Assembly (NCBI GenBank): GCA_902789665.1
Contig: CADAOY010000008.1
Span: 1-61,360 of the forward strand
Origin: an uncultured Lachnospiraceae bacterium
GTDB taxonomy: Bacteria; Bacillota; Clostridia; Lachnospirales; Lachnospiraceae
Direction: 5' to 3'
DNA: 61,360 nt
Part shown: positions 9,140 through 17,622 of the stretch, piece after piece
Numbering within the stretch: the first letter of the stretch is position 1
Layout of the letters: every line of letters starts with the position of its first letter
Program-made: the position numbers and the translations under genes
Notes under the pieces: model-generated
Database searches by the model: none
What the model was told of the DNA's origin: nothing
What the model saw: the letters and a program-made list of their open reading frames with translations, nothing else

Positions 9140-9586
9140 ATGGATAATATGCATATTAATCCAATTACACAGACTAATGCCGCGGCACCTGTGACTCAGG
9201 CAGCACCTCAGGTGGAAGGGGATTTTAAATTTATTTTAGCCAGCAATGTGTCGGAAGCGGAACTTTCCCAGAGGCTGACAGAGCTGCTGACTCAGATAGA
9301 GGATCAGGGTAAGAAGATATCCAAGAAGACTGACATTCGCGACATGCGAAGGTACAGGGCCCTGATTAAGGATTTCCTTAATGAAGTAGTTAACCGCTCA
9401 CATGAGTTCTCGAGAGAGAATTTCCTGGACAGGCGCGGGCGCCACAGGGTATATGGTATTATCAGACAGGTTGATGATGTGCTTGATTCACTGGCACAGG
9501 AACTGGTTAAGGAAGAGAAGGATAATATAGCAATCTTAAATAAGATTGATGAGATTAGGGGACTGTTGTTAGATATTTTCACATAA
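9140..9586 (+). CDS. yaaR: YaaR-family protein (DUF327)
   Basis: 148-residue soluble, mainly helical protein. The core from about residue 30 (LASNVSEAELSQRL) to the end, with DIRDMRRYRALIKDFLNEV and DRRGRHRVYGII, matches the YaaR/DUF327 family. Its molecular role is unknown. In Firmicutes it lies between tmk and holB, exactly as here. A second in-frame ATG nine bases downstream (9149) is possible. Gaps to both neighbours are under 20 bp. Confidence 0.85.
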   Translation: MDNMHINPITQTNAAAPVTQAAPQVEGDFKFILASNVSEAELSQRLTELLTQIEDQGKKISKKTDIRDMRRYRALIKDFLNEVVNRSHEFSRENFLDRRGRHRVYGIIRQVDDVLDSLAQELVKEEKDNIAILNKIDEIRGLLLDIFT

Positions 9587-9601
9587 TGGATGGTGATAAT
9601 G

Positions 9602-10597
9602 ATGAAAAACTTTGATGATATTGTTGGACAAAAAGGGCTGGTTGAATTAATGAAGGGTGCCGTAAAAAACGGTACTGTATCCCAGGGCTATCTCTTAAGC
9701 GGTGAGTTCAGATCAGGTAAGGAATTCGTGGCGACGATTTTTGCCAATGCGCTTCAGTGTGAGGATAAGGAGCATGCGCCTTGCGGTAAGTGTAAGGCCT
9801 GCAAGTTGGCGGCTGAGCGCAATCATCCTGACATTAAGTATATAGCTCATGACAAGCCAAGCACAGTGGGTGTTGAGGACATCAGAAGACAGGTTAATGA
9901 TGATGTGGTAATTAAGCCATACATCGGCCCATATAAGATCTATATAATTGAAGAAGCAGAGAAGATGACACCTGCTGCCCAGAATGCTCTTCTTAAAACT
10001 CTGGAAGAGCCACCTGAATATGTGGTCATTATTCTGCTTGCCACATCTGAGGAAGAGATGCTTCAGACCATCCGCTCAAGATGTGTCTGCCTTTCAATGA
10101 AGCCGGTTCCGGATGACGAGCTTAGAAGATTCTTAATTAACGAATACAGGGTTCCGGATTACAAGGCTGATATATGCGTGGCTTTTGCAAGAGGTAATTT
10201 AGGTCAGGCCAAGGCACTTTCCCAAAACGAGGATTTTGACAAAATTAAGAATCAGGCTGTAAGCCTTCTTAAGAATATTACAAACATGGACGGAGAGGAC
10301 GTTAATGAAGCAATTCATGAGGTCAGCAAGTTCCGTGTAAATGTGGATGATTTCCTGGATATTATTTATATCTGGTACAGGGATGTCCTCATGTTTAAGT
10401 CTGTTAATGATATTAACGGTCTTATATTTAAGCCTGAATTTACAGACATTAAGGAGATGGCGAAGAATCTGACATATCAGGAGATTGAGCAGATAGTAGA
10501 AGCTGTTGATACAGCAAGAGCGAGACTTAAGGCAAATGTTCCTTTCGAGCTAACTTTAAGACTTCTCCTTCTTACAATCAGGGAAAATCAAAGATAG
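9602..10597 (+). CDS. holB: DNA polymerase III subunit delta'
   Basis: 331 residues from the chosen ATG. AAA+ clamp-loader subunit of the replicase. After MKNFDDIVGQ, the Walker A position reads GEFRSGKEF, a degenerate form as expected for delta'. A zinc module with four Cys (CEDKEHAPCGKCKAC) follows near residue 55. IIEEAEKMTPAAQNALLKTLEEPP and the SRC motif are clear. In-frame ATGs at 9590 and 9599 are alternatives; 9602 has GGTGA at the best distance. The lack of a consensus P-loop argues against this being DnaX. Confidence 0.9.
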   Translation: MKNFDDIVGQKGLVELMKGAVKNGTVSQGYLLSGEFRSGKEFVATIFANALQCEDKEHAPCGKCKACKLAAERNHPDIKYIAHDKPSTVGVEDIRRQVNDDVVIKPYIGPYKIYIIEEAEKMTPAAQNALLKTLEEPPEYVVIILLATSEEEMLQTIRSRCVCLSMKPVPDDELRRFLINEYRVPDYKADICVAFARGNLGQAKALSQNEDFDKIKNQAVSLLKNITNMDGEDVNEAIHEVSKFRVNVDDFLDIIYIWYRDVLMFKSVNDINGLIFKPEFTDIKEMAKNLTYQEIEQIVEAVDTARARLKANVPFELTLRLLLLTIRENQR

Positions 10598-10611
10598 GAA
10601 TATAAATTTTA

Positions 10612-11859
10612 ATGGTAAAAGTAGTTTGTATTAGATTCAAAAATGCCGGCAGGGTTTATTATTTTGATCCGGGCGAGCTGGATATTAAGCGTGGCCAGCA
10701 TGTAATAGTTGAAACCATAAGAGGCGTGGAATATGGTCTTGTGGTTGACGGTGTTAAGGAAGTTTCCGATGAAGAAATCGTAAGTCCTTTAAAGCCGGTA
10801 CTCAGAATTGCAACAGAAGAAGATGACAGAATTGATGCTGAGAATCAGTCTTTAAGAGATGAAGCAATCGCCATCTGCAAGGAAAAAGTTAAGGAAAACG
10901 GCCTTGAAATGAAGGTGGTTGAAGCTGAATATACCTTTGATAAGAATAAGGTAATCTTCTATTTCACAGCAGATGGAAGAGTTGACTTTAGAGAACTGGT
11001 TAAGGATTTAGCCAAAGTTTTCAGAATTCGTATTGAGCTTCGTCAGATTAATTCCAGAGATGAGATTAAGATTATGGGTGGAATCGGTCCTTGTGGAAGA
11101 GATATCTGCTGCCATTCATTCATGTCTGATTTTGTTCCGGTTTCCATCAAGATGGCCAAGGAACAGCACTTATCGCTTAATCCAAGCAAAATCTCCGGCA
11201 TCTGCGGAAGACTCATGTGCTGCTTAACTTTTGAAGAGGAAACATATGAGGATATTAATGCAAGAATGCCTGAAAAGGATGAGCTGGTATCTACAAAGGA
11301 CGGCTTCAGCGGAAGAATTCAGAGCGTTAATGCGTTAAGGGAAACTGCCAAGGTTATTATTGAAATCGGTGATTCCAAGGAAATCAGGAATTATCCTATA
11401 GACGAGCTTCAGTTTAAGAAGATGTATAATAAAGAAAGAACTGACTTAACTGAAGAAGAACTGGCTCAGGTTGCATTTTTGGAGAAGCTTGAAGAGGCGG
11501 ACAGAAAGGCCAAGGAAGAGGCGGCCAAAGAAGAGTATGGTGCCAAGAGCGCACCTGCATCTCAGATTCAGAGGAAGCCATATAACAAGCCTTATAATAA
11601 GTTTAATAAAGATCAGAATAATTCCGTAAATCAGAATAATCAGGGCGATAAGGGCCCTAGGGATAATAAGGAATTTAAAGGTCCAAAGGATAATAATCAG
11701 GCTGAGAACCAGGGCCACGGCGGTAAGAAGGGATATAATAAGTTCCCTAAGAAAGATGAGAATGTTCATAACAATGCCGGTAATAATAACATGAACAGAA
11801 AGGGTAAGAAGTTCTACCCTCAGAATCACAGGAAATCCGGCAACAGAGGCGATAAATAA
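10612..11859 (+). CDS. ricT: RicT/YaaT, PSP1-domain regulatory iron-sulfur protein
   Basis: 415 residues. The PSP1 C-terminal-type core covers about residues 1-275. Cys-rich motifs GPCGRDICCHSF near 160 and GICGRLMCCLTFEE near 200 match the cluster-binding residues of RicT. In Bacillus, RicT joins RicA and RicF to bind [4Fe-4S] clusters and assist RNase Y-dependent mRNA processing. Residues from about 305 to the end form a long low-complexity tail rich in Asn, Lys, Gly and Gln, absent from the short Bacillus protein and probably disordered and RNA-attracting. It lies between holB and trmN6 as in Firmicutes generally. Confidence 0.9.
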   Translation: MVKVVCIRFKNAGRVYYFDPGELDIKRGQHVIVETIRGVEYGLVVDGVKEVSDEEIVSPLKPVLRIATEEDDRIDAENQSLRDEAIAICKEKVKENGLEMKVVEAEYTFDKNKVIFYFTADGRVDFRELVKDLAKVFRIRIELRQINSRDEIKIMGGIGPCGRDICCHSFMSDFVPVSIKMAKEQHLSLNPSKISGICGRLMCCLTFEEETYEDINARMPEKDELVSTKDGFSGRIQSVNALRETAKVIIEIGDSKEIRNYPIDELQFKKMYNKERTDLTEEELAQVAFLEKLEEADRKAKEEAAKEEYGAKSAPASQIQRKPYNKPYNKFNKDQNNSVNQNNQGDKGPRDNKEFKGPKDNNQAENQGHGGKKGYNKFPKKDENVHNNAGNNNMNRKGKKFYPQNHRKSGNRGDK

Positions 11860-11865
11860 TCTTTT

Positions 11866-12606
11866 ATGAATATGGATATTGATACAAGTAAAGAAAGACT
11901 GGACGATCTTGGAAGGAACGGTTTCTGCATATGGCAGAACCCGTCCCTTTTCTGTTTTGGTATGGATGCTGTGCTCTTATCTCATTTTGCCGAAATATCA
12001 GACAAGGCCAGGATTCTCGATATCTGCTCAGGTAACGGCATAATCCCGATTATGCTCAGAGCCCTTGATATGGGAGGAAGTTATACCGCAGTTGAGTATA
12101 TAAAAGAGAATGTGGACCTGGCTAACAAAAGCATCGCCTACAATCACATGGAAGATGTCATGACCATGATTCATGGAGACATTACGGATGAGAATCTTGT
12201 TCTTCCGGAAAGACTCTATGATGTGGTAACTGTAAATCCTCCTTATATGATTGGAAAACACGGCCTTGTTAATGATTTTGATGCCAAGGCAATAGCCCGT
12301 CATGAGATAACCTGTACCTTAGAGGATGTGGTTAAATTTGCAGCTAAATACTTAAGGGTACATGGTAAGTTATATATGGTTCACAGGCCCTTCCGCCTGC
12401 CGGAAATCATGAATGAAATGAGTAAATATCATATAGAGCCAAAGCGTATGAGGCTCGTATATCCTTATGTGGATAAGGAACCGAATATGGTTTTGATAGA
12501 GGCAGTAAAGGGTGGCAATCCAAGGCTTACGGTTGAGAAGCCGCTTATAGTTTATAAAGACGTAAATGTATATACAGATGAAGTAAAGAATATGTATCAG
12601 GGATAG
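11866..12606 (+). CDS. trmN6: tRNA1(Val) adenine-N6 methyltransferase (YabB/TrmN6)
   Basis: 246-residue class I SAM methyltransferase. The SAM motif I is LDICSGNGIIPIML near residue 45 and the catalytic NPPY is near 125. The N terminus (FCFGMDAVLLSHFA) is typical of TrmN6/YfiC, which methylates A37 of tRNA1(Val). A second ATG at 11872 is a possible start. Gaps of 6 and 7 bp to ricT and rsmI show operon membership. Confidence 0.88.
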   Translation: MNMDIDTSKERLDDLGRNGFCIWQNPSLFCFGMDAVLLSHFAEISDKARILDICSGNGIIPIMLRALDMGGSYTAVEYIKENVDLANKSIAYNHMEDVMTMIHGDITDENLVLPERLYDVVTVNPPYMIGKHGLVNDFDAKAIARHEITCTLEDVVKFAAKYLRVHGKLYMVHRPFRLPEIMNEMSKYHIEPKRMRLVYPYVDKEPNMVLIEAVKGGNPRLTVEKPLIVYKDVNVYTDEVKNMYQG

Positions 12607-12613
12607 GTGAAAT

Positions 12614-13456
12614 ATGGCAGGAATACTCTATTTATGCGCAACTCCCATAGGTAATTTAAAGGATATTTCTTTTCGCGTGCTGGAAATCCTTAAAAGTGTG
12701 GATATAGTGGCAGCAGAGGATACCCGTAACAGCATAAAGCTTTTTAATCATTTTGAGATTAATACTCCTTTAACCAGTTATCATGAATATAACAAGGTTG
12801 AGAAGGCAGTTAAGTTAATTGAGATGTTAAAGAGTGGGCAAAATATTGCCCTCATTACAGATGCAGGAACTCCGGGCATATCTGATCCGGGTGAAGTACT
12901 GGTCAGGATGTGCCACGAAGAAGGCATAACAGTCACATCCCTTCCGGGGCCGGTAGCCTGTATTGACGCTCTTATATTAAGCGGATTTTCCACAAGAAGG
13001 TTCGTCTTCGAAGGCTTTCTTCCAAGAGAGAAGAAGGAGAGGGCGGAGATTTTGGCTGAGATAGGGAAGGAAACCAGGACGGTGATTCTCTATGAAGCGC
13101 CGCATCACTTAAAGGGAACCCTCGAAGATTTAAGGGCTCTTGGGGATGAGAGAAATATCGCACTTTGCAGGGAACTAACGAAGAAGTATGAAGAGATAAG
13201 CCGAAAGACCATAGGCGAAGCCATTGAATACTATAAGGACAATGAGCCAAGGGGCGAATATGTGCTGGTAATCGAAGGCCTTGATAAGGCGGCATTAAAG
13301 GAAGAAGAACAGAAAAAATGGGAAGAGATGACCATTGAAGAGCATATGGCAATCTACGAAGGAAAAGGAATGGACAACAAGGAAGCCATGAAAATGGTGG
13401 CCAAAGACAGGGGCGTATCCAAGAGAGATATTTATAATTATTTACACAAAAACTAA
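12614..13456 (+). CDS. rsmI: 16S rRNA 2'-O-ribose C1402 methyltransferase
   Basis: 280-residue SAM-dependent tetrapyrrole-methylase-fold enzyme that methylates C1402 of 16S rRNA. Diagnostic stretches are the start LYLCATPIGNLKDISFRVL, VAAEDTRNS near residue 32, LITDAGTPGISDPG near 79 and FEGFLPR near 130. It ends with the helical RsmI C-terminal domain (MTIEEHMAIYEGKGMDNKEAMK pattern). AGGTGA precedes the ATG. Last gene of the degV-rsmI block; the next gene, acpP, has its own promoter. Confidence 0.93.
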   Translation: MAGILYLCATPIGNLKDISFRVLEILKSVDIVAAEDTRNSIKLFNHFEINTPLTSYHEYNKVEKAVKLIEMLKSGQNIALITDAGTPGISDPGEVLVRMCHEEGITVTSLPGPVACIDALILSGFSTRRFVFEGFLPREKKERAEILAEIGKETRTVILYEAPHHLKGTLEDLRALGDERNIALCRELTKKYEEISRKTIGEAIEYYKDNEPRGEYVLVIEGLDKAALKEEEQKKWEEMTIEEHMAIYEGKGMDNKEAMKMVAKDRGVSKRDIYNYLHKN

Positions 13457-13490
13457 ATGTCCTAAAGGGTAAATATCCTAAAAAATAAGG

Positions 13491-13519
13491 TTGACAAACA
13501 AGGGCAGTATATATATATT
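13491..13519 (+). promoter_or_regulatory. sigma-A promoter of acpP
   Basis: TTGACA at 13491-13496 and TATATT at 13514-13519, spacer exactly 17 bp. The start codon is about 60 bp downstream, leaving a short leader with GGAG before the ATG. Confidence 0.85.
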
Positions 13520-13581
13520 TATGTTTGTATAGTTAAGCAAATACAGAGAAATCTTATAATTATAAATAAAGGAGTAGGGTT

Positions 13582-13812
13582 ATGTTTGAAAAAGTTGTTT
13601 CAATTATGGAAAATGTATTAAATATTGACGGAGCTGATATTACAGAAGCTACAGATTTCAAGGATGATTTAGGACTTGATTCACTTGATCTTTTCGAACT
13701 TGTTATGGCATTCGAAGAAGAATACGGTATCGAGATTCCTCAGGATGACCTTGATAATATTGCTACTGTAGGCGATGTAGTTGAATATTTAAGCGCAGCT
13801 GAAGATCTTTAA
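13582..13812 (+). CDS. acpP: acyl carrier protein
   Basis: 76-residue acidic four-helix protein. The phosphopantetheine site is the Ser in GLDSLDLFELVM near residue 37, followed by FEEEYGIEIP, the standard helix II and loop of fatty-acid-type ACPs. It carries acyl chains during fatty-acid synthesis once modified by AcpS. Unlike many Clostridia it is not inside a fab cluster here. It has a strong 17-spacer promoter and an immediate terminator, forming a single-gene unit. A role with another pathway's synthase cannot be excluded, but none is nearby. Confidence 0.93.
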   Translation: MFEKVVSIMENVLNIDGADITEATDFKDDLGLDSLDLFELVMAFEEEYGIEIPQDDLDNIATVGDVVEYLSAAEDL

Positions 13813-13835
13813 TTATAACCATAAAATAATTATAA

Positions 13836-13864
13836 AAAACCTTGGTTTATGCCAAGGTTTTTTT
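13836..13864 (+). terminator. terminator of acpP
   Basis: Perfect stem AAAACCTTGG / CCAAGGTTTT with loop TTTATG and a run of T. It closes the monocistronic acpP unit. Confidence 0.9.
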
Positions 13865-13937
13865 GCTTTAATTCGTTGAAGAAAAGCCTTAAAAATGATA
13901 AAATAAAAGGGATTTGAATTTTCAGGGGGTCAGTTCT

Positions 13938-15422
13938 ATGAATAAGATCGGTTTCGATAACGAGAAATATCTTACAATGCAGTCAGCCAGAATCAAAGAG
14001 AGAATAGAAACTTTCGGTGGAAAGTTATACCTTGAGTTCGGTGGCAAGCTGTTCGACGATTATCATGCATCCCGCGTTCTTCCGGGTTTCAAGCCGGATT
14101 CCAAGATTAACATGTTATGCCAGCTTAAAGATCAGGCAGAAATAGTAATAGTAATAAATGCTGGGGATATTGTTAAGAATAAGAGACGTTCAGACTTAGG
14201 GATTACCTATGATATGGAAGTCTTAAGACTTATCGATGCCTTCAGGGGATACGGACTTTATGTAGGTTCAGTATGCTTAACTCATTTTGAAGGACAGCCT
14301 GCAGCTGTTAATTATCAGAAGAAACTGGAATCCCTTGGAATGAAAGTATACAGACATTATATCATTCAGGGTTATCCATCCAATGTTCCACTTATTGTAA
14401 GTGATGAAGGCTTTGGTCAGAATGAATATATAGAGACAACCAAGTCCCTTGTAGTTATTACAGCTCCGGGACCTGGAAGCGGAAAGATGGCAACATGTCT
14501 TTCGCAGTTATATCATGAACATAAGAGAGGCATTAAAGCAGGATATGCCAAGTATGAGACCTTCCCAATCTGGAATATTCCTCTTAAGCATCCTGTTAAT
14601 CTTGCATATGAAGCAGCAACAGCTGACCTTAATGATGTAAATATGATTGATCCTTTCCATCTTGAGGCTTATGGAGAGACAACCATTAATTATAACCGCG
14701 ACGTGGAGATTTTCCCGGTGCTTAGCGCAATCTTCCAGCATATTATGGGAGAGTGCCCATATAAGTCACCTACAGACATGGGTGTTAATATGGCAGGCTA
14801 TGGAATTATAGATGATGAGGCTGTATCTGAAGCATCAAAGCAGGAAATCATCAGAAGATATTATAATGCCATGAATGAAAAAAGAATGGGAGATACCGGT
14901 GATGAGCAGGTTCTTAAGATTGAACTTCTCATGAAGCAGGCAGGTATCACCACAGAGGACAGACCGGTTGTATCTGCTGCAATGATTAAGGCTGAAGCCA
15001 CAGGAGGTCCTGCAACAGCCATTGAACTTCCGGATGGAAGAATAATCACTGGTAAGACATCTGAGCTTCTTGGTGCATCATCAGCCATGTTATTAAATGC
15101 TCTTAAGGCCCTGGCCGGAATTGATGATGAAGCCAAGCTTATATCACCAACCACAATTGGTCCTATCTCAGATCTTAAGATAAATCATCTTGGCAACAGA
15201 AATCCAAGACTTCATACGGATGAGATTTTAATCGCCCTTTCCATATGTGCCGGAGAGGATGAAATGGCAGCCAAGGCCATGGAACAGCTCCATAAATTAA
15301 GAGGATGCGAGGTACATTCAAGTGTAATCTTATCACCGGTTGATAAGAATGTATTCAGAAAGTTAGGTGTTAACTTAACATGCGAGCCTGAGTACGAGAA
15401 CAAGAAGCTGTACCACAAATAA
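13938..15422 (+). CDS. DUF1846 family protein
   Basis: 494 residues from ATG 13938, chosen because AGGGGGT lies 8 bases upstream; an ORF start at 13914 lacks a ribosome site. The protein matches the DUF1846 family of Firmicutes: a C-terminal half rich in Gly/Ala with GPGSGKMATCLSQLYHEH near residue 185 (a P-loop-like stretch) and conserved PTDMGVNMAG. Structures of the family show a nucleotide-binding Rossmann-like fold but the reaction is unknown. It stands alone between the acpP terminator and an AIM24-family gene. Confidence 0.85.
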   Translation: MNKIGFDNEKYLTMQSARIKERIETFGGKLYLEFGGKLFDDYHASRVLPGFKPDSKINMLCQLKDQAEIVIVINAGDIVKNKRRSDLGITYDMEVLRLIDAFRGYGLYVGSVCLTHFEGQPAAVNYQKKLESLGMKVYRHYIIQGYPSNVPLIVSDEGFGQNEYIETTKSLVVITAPGPGSGKMATCLSQLYHEHKRGIKAGYAKYETFPIWNIPLKHPVNLAYEAATADLNDVNMIDPFHLEAYGETTINYNRDVEIFPVLSAIFQHIMGECPYKSPTDMGVNMAGYGIIDDEAVSEASKQEIIRRYYNAMNEKRMGDTGDEQVLKIELLMKQAGITTEDRPVVSAAMIKAEATGGPATAIELPDGRIITGKTSELLGASSAMLLNALKALAGIDDEAKLISPTTIGPISDLKINHLGNRNPRLHTDEILIALSICAGEDEMAAKAMEQLHKLRGCEVHSSVILSPVDKNVFRKLGVNLTCEPEYENKKLYHK

Positions 15423-15498
15423 GGAATACTACTGCTTTAGGCAGAGTAGATAAATTGTTATATTTTTTGTTCAGATTAATTCTAAAGGAGGAATTGTA

Positions 15499-16167
15499 AT
15501 GCAGTACGAGGTTAAATGTAAACCATTCCCAGTTGTTGTTTGTAATATGGCAAACGGTGACAAGATTAAATGCCAGAGAGGCGCTATGGCATGGATGACA
15601 CCAAATATGTCTATGGAGACTAAGACAGGTGGTCTTGGTAAGATGTTCTCAAAGGCTCTTACAGGTGAGTCATTATTTGAAAATGTTTACGAAGCTAAGG
15701 GTGACGGTATGATCGCTTTCACATCAGGTGTTCCTGGTGATATCCTTGCAGTTAATGTTTCAACACCAATCGTTGCTCAGAAGAGATCTTTCTTAGCCGG
15801 TGATGTAACAGTAGAGATGGAAACATTCTTCGCTAAGAAGTTTGGTGCAGGTCTCTTAGGTGGTGAAGGTTTTGTTATGCAGAAGTTCTCAGGAAGCGGT
15901 ACAGTATTCTTAGAGATCGATGGTAACGTAATGGAATATACACTTCAGCAGGGTCAGTCAATGATCGTTGATACAGGTACACTTGCAGCTATGGAAGCTA
16001 CATGTTCAATGGACGTTGTATCAGTTGAAGGCTTGGGAAACAAGCTTGCCGGTGGTGAAGGCTGGTTCAATACCAAGGTTTCAGGTCCTGGTAAAGTATG
16101 GCTTCAGACAATGCCTGTAAGCTCACTTGCAGAAGCAGTTAGACCTTATATTCCTACAGGAAGATAA
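15499..16167 (+). CDS. AIM24 / TIGR00266 family protein
   Basis: 222-residue all-beta protein (MQYEVKCKPFPVVVCNM start). The GAMAWMTPNM, SFLAGDVTVEMETF and GLGNKLAGGEGWFNTKVSGPG segments are typical of the AIM24 family, which forms a beta-helix-like trimer. Function is unknown in bacteria. AAAGGAGG lies 7 bases upstream. Codon use (Leu CTT, Gly GGT, Ala GCT) is biased in the manner of highly expressed genes compared with neighbours, suggesting abundant protein. Confidence 0.85.
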   Translation: MQYEVKCKPFPVVVCNMANGDKIKCQRGAMAWMTPNMSMETKTGGLGKMFSKALTGESLFENVYEAKGDGMIAFTSGVPGDILAVNVSTPIVAQKRSFLAGDVTVEMETFFAKKFGAGLLGGEGFVMQKFSGSGTVFLEIDGNVMEYTLQQGQSMIVDTGTLAAMEATCSMDVVSVEGLGNKLAGGEGWFNTKVSGPGKVWLQTMPVSSLAEAVRPYIPTGR

Positions 16168-16174
16168 GTAATAA

Positions 16175-16226
16175 ACGAGTTAAAGCGAGATTGTATCAGG
16201 CCGTACGGATATGGCTTGTGACTCGT
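16175..16226 (+). other. structured RNA candidate upstream of the GGDEF gene
   Basis: An outer stem ACGAGT (16175-16180) / ACTCGT (16221-16226) encloses a 16-nt single strand and a 9-bp hairpin (16197-16205 with 16210-16218, loop CGGA, two G-T pairs). A Rho-independent terminator follows 20 bp later, then the ribosome site of the diguanylate cyclase. This aptamer-like fold plus terminator resembles a riboswitch leader, but does not match the c-di-GMP-I consensus. It could equally be part of the 3' UTR of the AIM24 gene. Confidence 0.4.
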
Positions 16227-16245
16227 ATTCTATTTAATATTAATT

Positions 16246-16287
16246 GGGCCTCTGGGGGAGGATATGCTCCCTTAAGGGGCCCTTTTT
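16246..16287 (+). terminator. terminator between AIM24 gene and GGDEF gene
   Basis: Strong interrupted hairpin GGGCC...GGGGGAG / CTCCC...GGGGCCC followed by TTTTT. It sits only 18 bp before the GGDEF start codon. GGCCT at 16247-16251 can pair with AGGCC at 16198-16202, a possible but short antiterminator. Confidence 0.8.
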
Positions 16288-16305
16288 AGTTAAAGAAGGG
16301 TAAAA

Positions 16306-17622
16306 ATGGCAAAAAAACGCACAGGAAGTCTTAAAAATATAGTGCCACTGATGTCTATTTTTCCGGTGGTTGTATTCGGAATCGTTATTTCAATCGTGAC
16401 CAGTATGTCCTTCAGGGGCATTATGTATGAGAAGATTGAGGGGGAACTTAGTGAAATTGCCGCCATGATTCTGGACTCATATGATGCCATGTCTCCGGAT
16501 GATTATCATCTTGAGCAGGTGGGCAATGTGGTTGCTTTTTATAAGGGTGATGAGGAAATCACAGGCAATAATAAGCTTATAGATGCCGCTAAAAAAAGCA
16601 CCGAAGCCGAGGTGACTATTTTTTACATGGACACCAGAATGATAACAACCATCAGGGAAGAAGGCGGCGGTAGATTAATAGGAACCGGTGCCAATTCGGT
16701 AATTGTTAAGGATGTTATAGAAGGACAGTCTGACAGGTTTTATAATGATGTTGATATTAATAATGTCCGCTATTATGCATATTACAGACCGATTATCAAT
16801 TCTGACGGCTCAGTAATCGGTATGATTGCAGTTGCCAAGCCTTTGGCAGAAGTAAATGAATTAGTAAGAAAGGCAGTGCTTCCACTTGTATTTGTTACCC
16901 TTGTTTTACTTGTACTTACCGGACTTATTTCACTACGATATTCATCAACTTTAGTTAAAACCATACTTGGCCTTGAGAAGTCCCTTTCCCATGTAGCCAA
17001 TGGTGAACTTAACAAGAGTCCTGATGACAGGATACTTCACAGAAATGACGAACTTGGCGATATGGCCAAGTCCATAGTTCAGATGCAAAAATCCCTTCAT
17101 GCATTAATTGAGGAAGATGCACTTACTGAACTTTATAACAGACGTTATGCAGTTAAGAAATTATCATCTCTTATGGTGATGGCCGATACAACAGGCCAGA
17201 AATATACAGTAACCATCGCCGATATCGACTACTTTAAAAAGGTTAATGATACCTGGGGACATGATACCGGTGATGATGTACTTAAGGCTGTGGCATACTG
17301 CCTTAAGTCCTATATCAAGGGCCGCGGCTTCGTGGCCAGATGGGGTGGTGAGGAATTCTTACTCATCCACGAGAATTATGATTTGGAAGAAACAGCGGAG
17401 TGCTTAAAGATACTCCAGGGAGATATATATAATATTGCGGTTCCGACAGGAGAATATGGTGATATCGTTAAGGTTACCATGTCCTTCGGTGTTGCTGAAG
17501 GAATGCCGGGTCTTGATATGGATTCCCTTATCAAAATGGCCGACGAGAATCTTTATGATGCCAAGGAAGCAGGCCGTGACAGAATAGTAGCACTTTATCC
17601 AGAGGACAGAAATAATGACTGA
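16306..17622 (+). CDS. membrane diguanylate cyclase (Cache-HAMP-GGDEF)
   Basis: 438 residues. Makes c-di-GMP from two GTP. TM1 at about 11-32, an extracytoplasmic Cache-like sensor at 35-185, TM2 near 188-210, HAMP at 212-265, GGDEF domain at 270-435. The active site reads RWGGEEF with the upstream DIDYFKKVNDTWGHDTGD nucleotide segment, so it should be active. The inhibitory RxxD site five residues before GGEEF is absent (KGRG there), suggesting no product inhibition. AAGGGT precedes the ATG. It overlaps the AlaX gene by 8 bp. Confidence 0.92.
   Translation: MAKKRTGSLKNIVPLMSIFPVVVFGIVISIVTSMSFRGIMYEKIEGELSEIAAMILDSYDAMSPDDYHLEQVGNVVAFYKGDEEITGNNKLIDAAKKSTEAEVTIFYMDTRMITTIREEGGGRLIGTGANSVIVKDVIEGQSDRFYNDVDINNVRYYAYYRPIINSDGSVIGMIAVAKPLAEVNELVRKAVLPLVFVTLVLLVLTGLISLRYSSTLVKTILGLEKSLSHVANGELNKSPDDRILHRNDELGDMAKSIVQMQKSLHALIEEDALTELYNRRYAVKKLSSLMVMADTTGQKYTVTIADIDYFKKVNDTWGHDTGDDVLKAVAYCLKSYIKGRGFVARWGGEEFLLIHENYDLEETAECLKILQGDIYNIAVPTGEYGDIVKVTMSFGVAEGMPGLDMDSLIKMADENLYDAKEAGRDRIVALYPEDRNND

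Noticed and set aside
11446-11829. 127-codon minus-strand ORF opposite the RicT tail
   Set aside because: A hydrophobic shadow of the Asn/Lys-rich codons on the plus strand; no ribosome site or family.
15423-15498. Hairpin CTACTGC / GCAGAGTAG as terminator before the AIM24-family gene
   Set aside because: Seven pairs with a two-base bulge and no adjacent T run; too weak to list as a feature.
16175-16226. c-di-GMP-I (GEMM) riboswitch before the GGDEF gene
   Set aside because: The conserved GEMM bases and tetraloop/receptor are not present. The region is kept as an unassigned structured RNA candidate.
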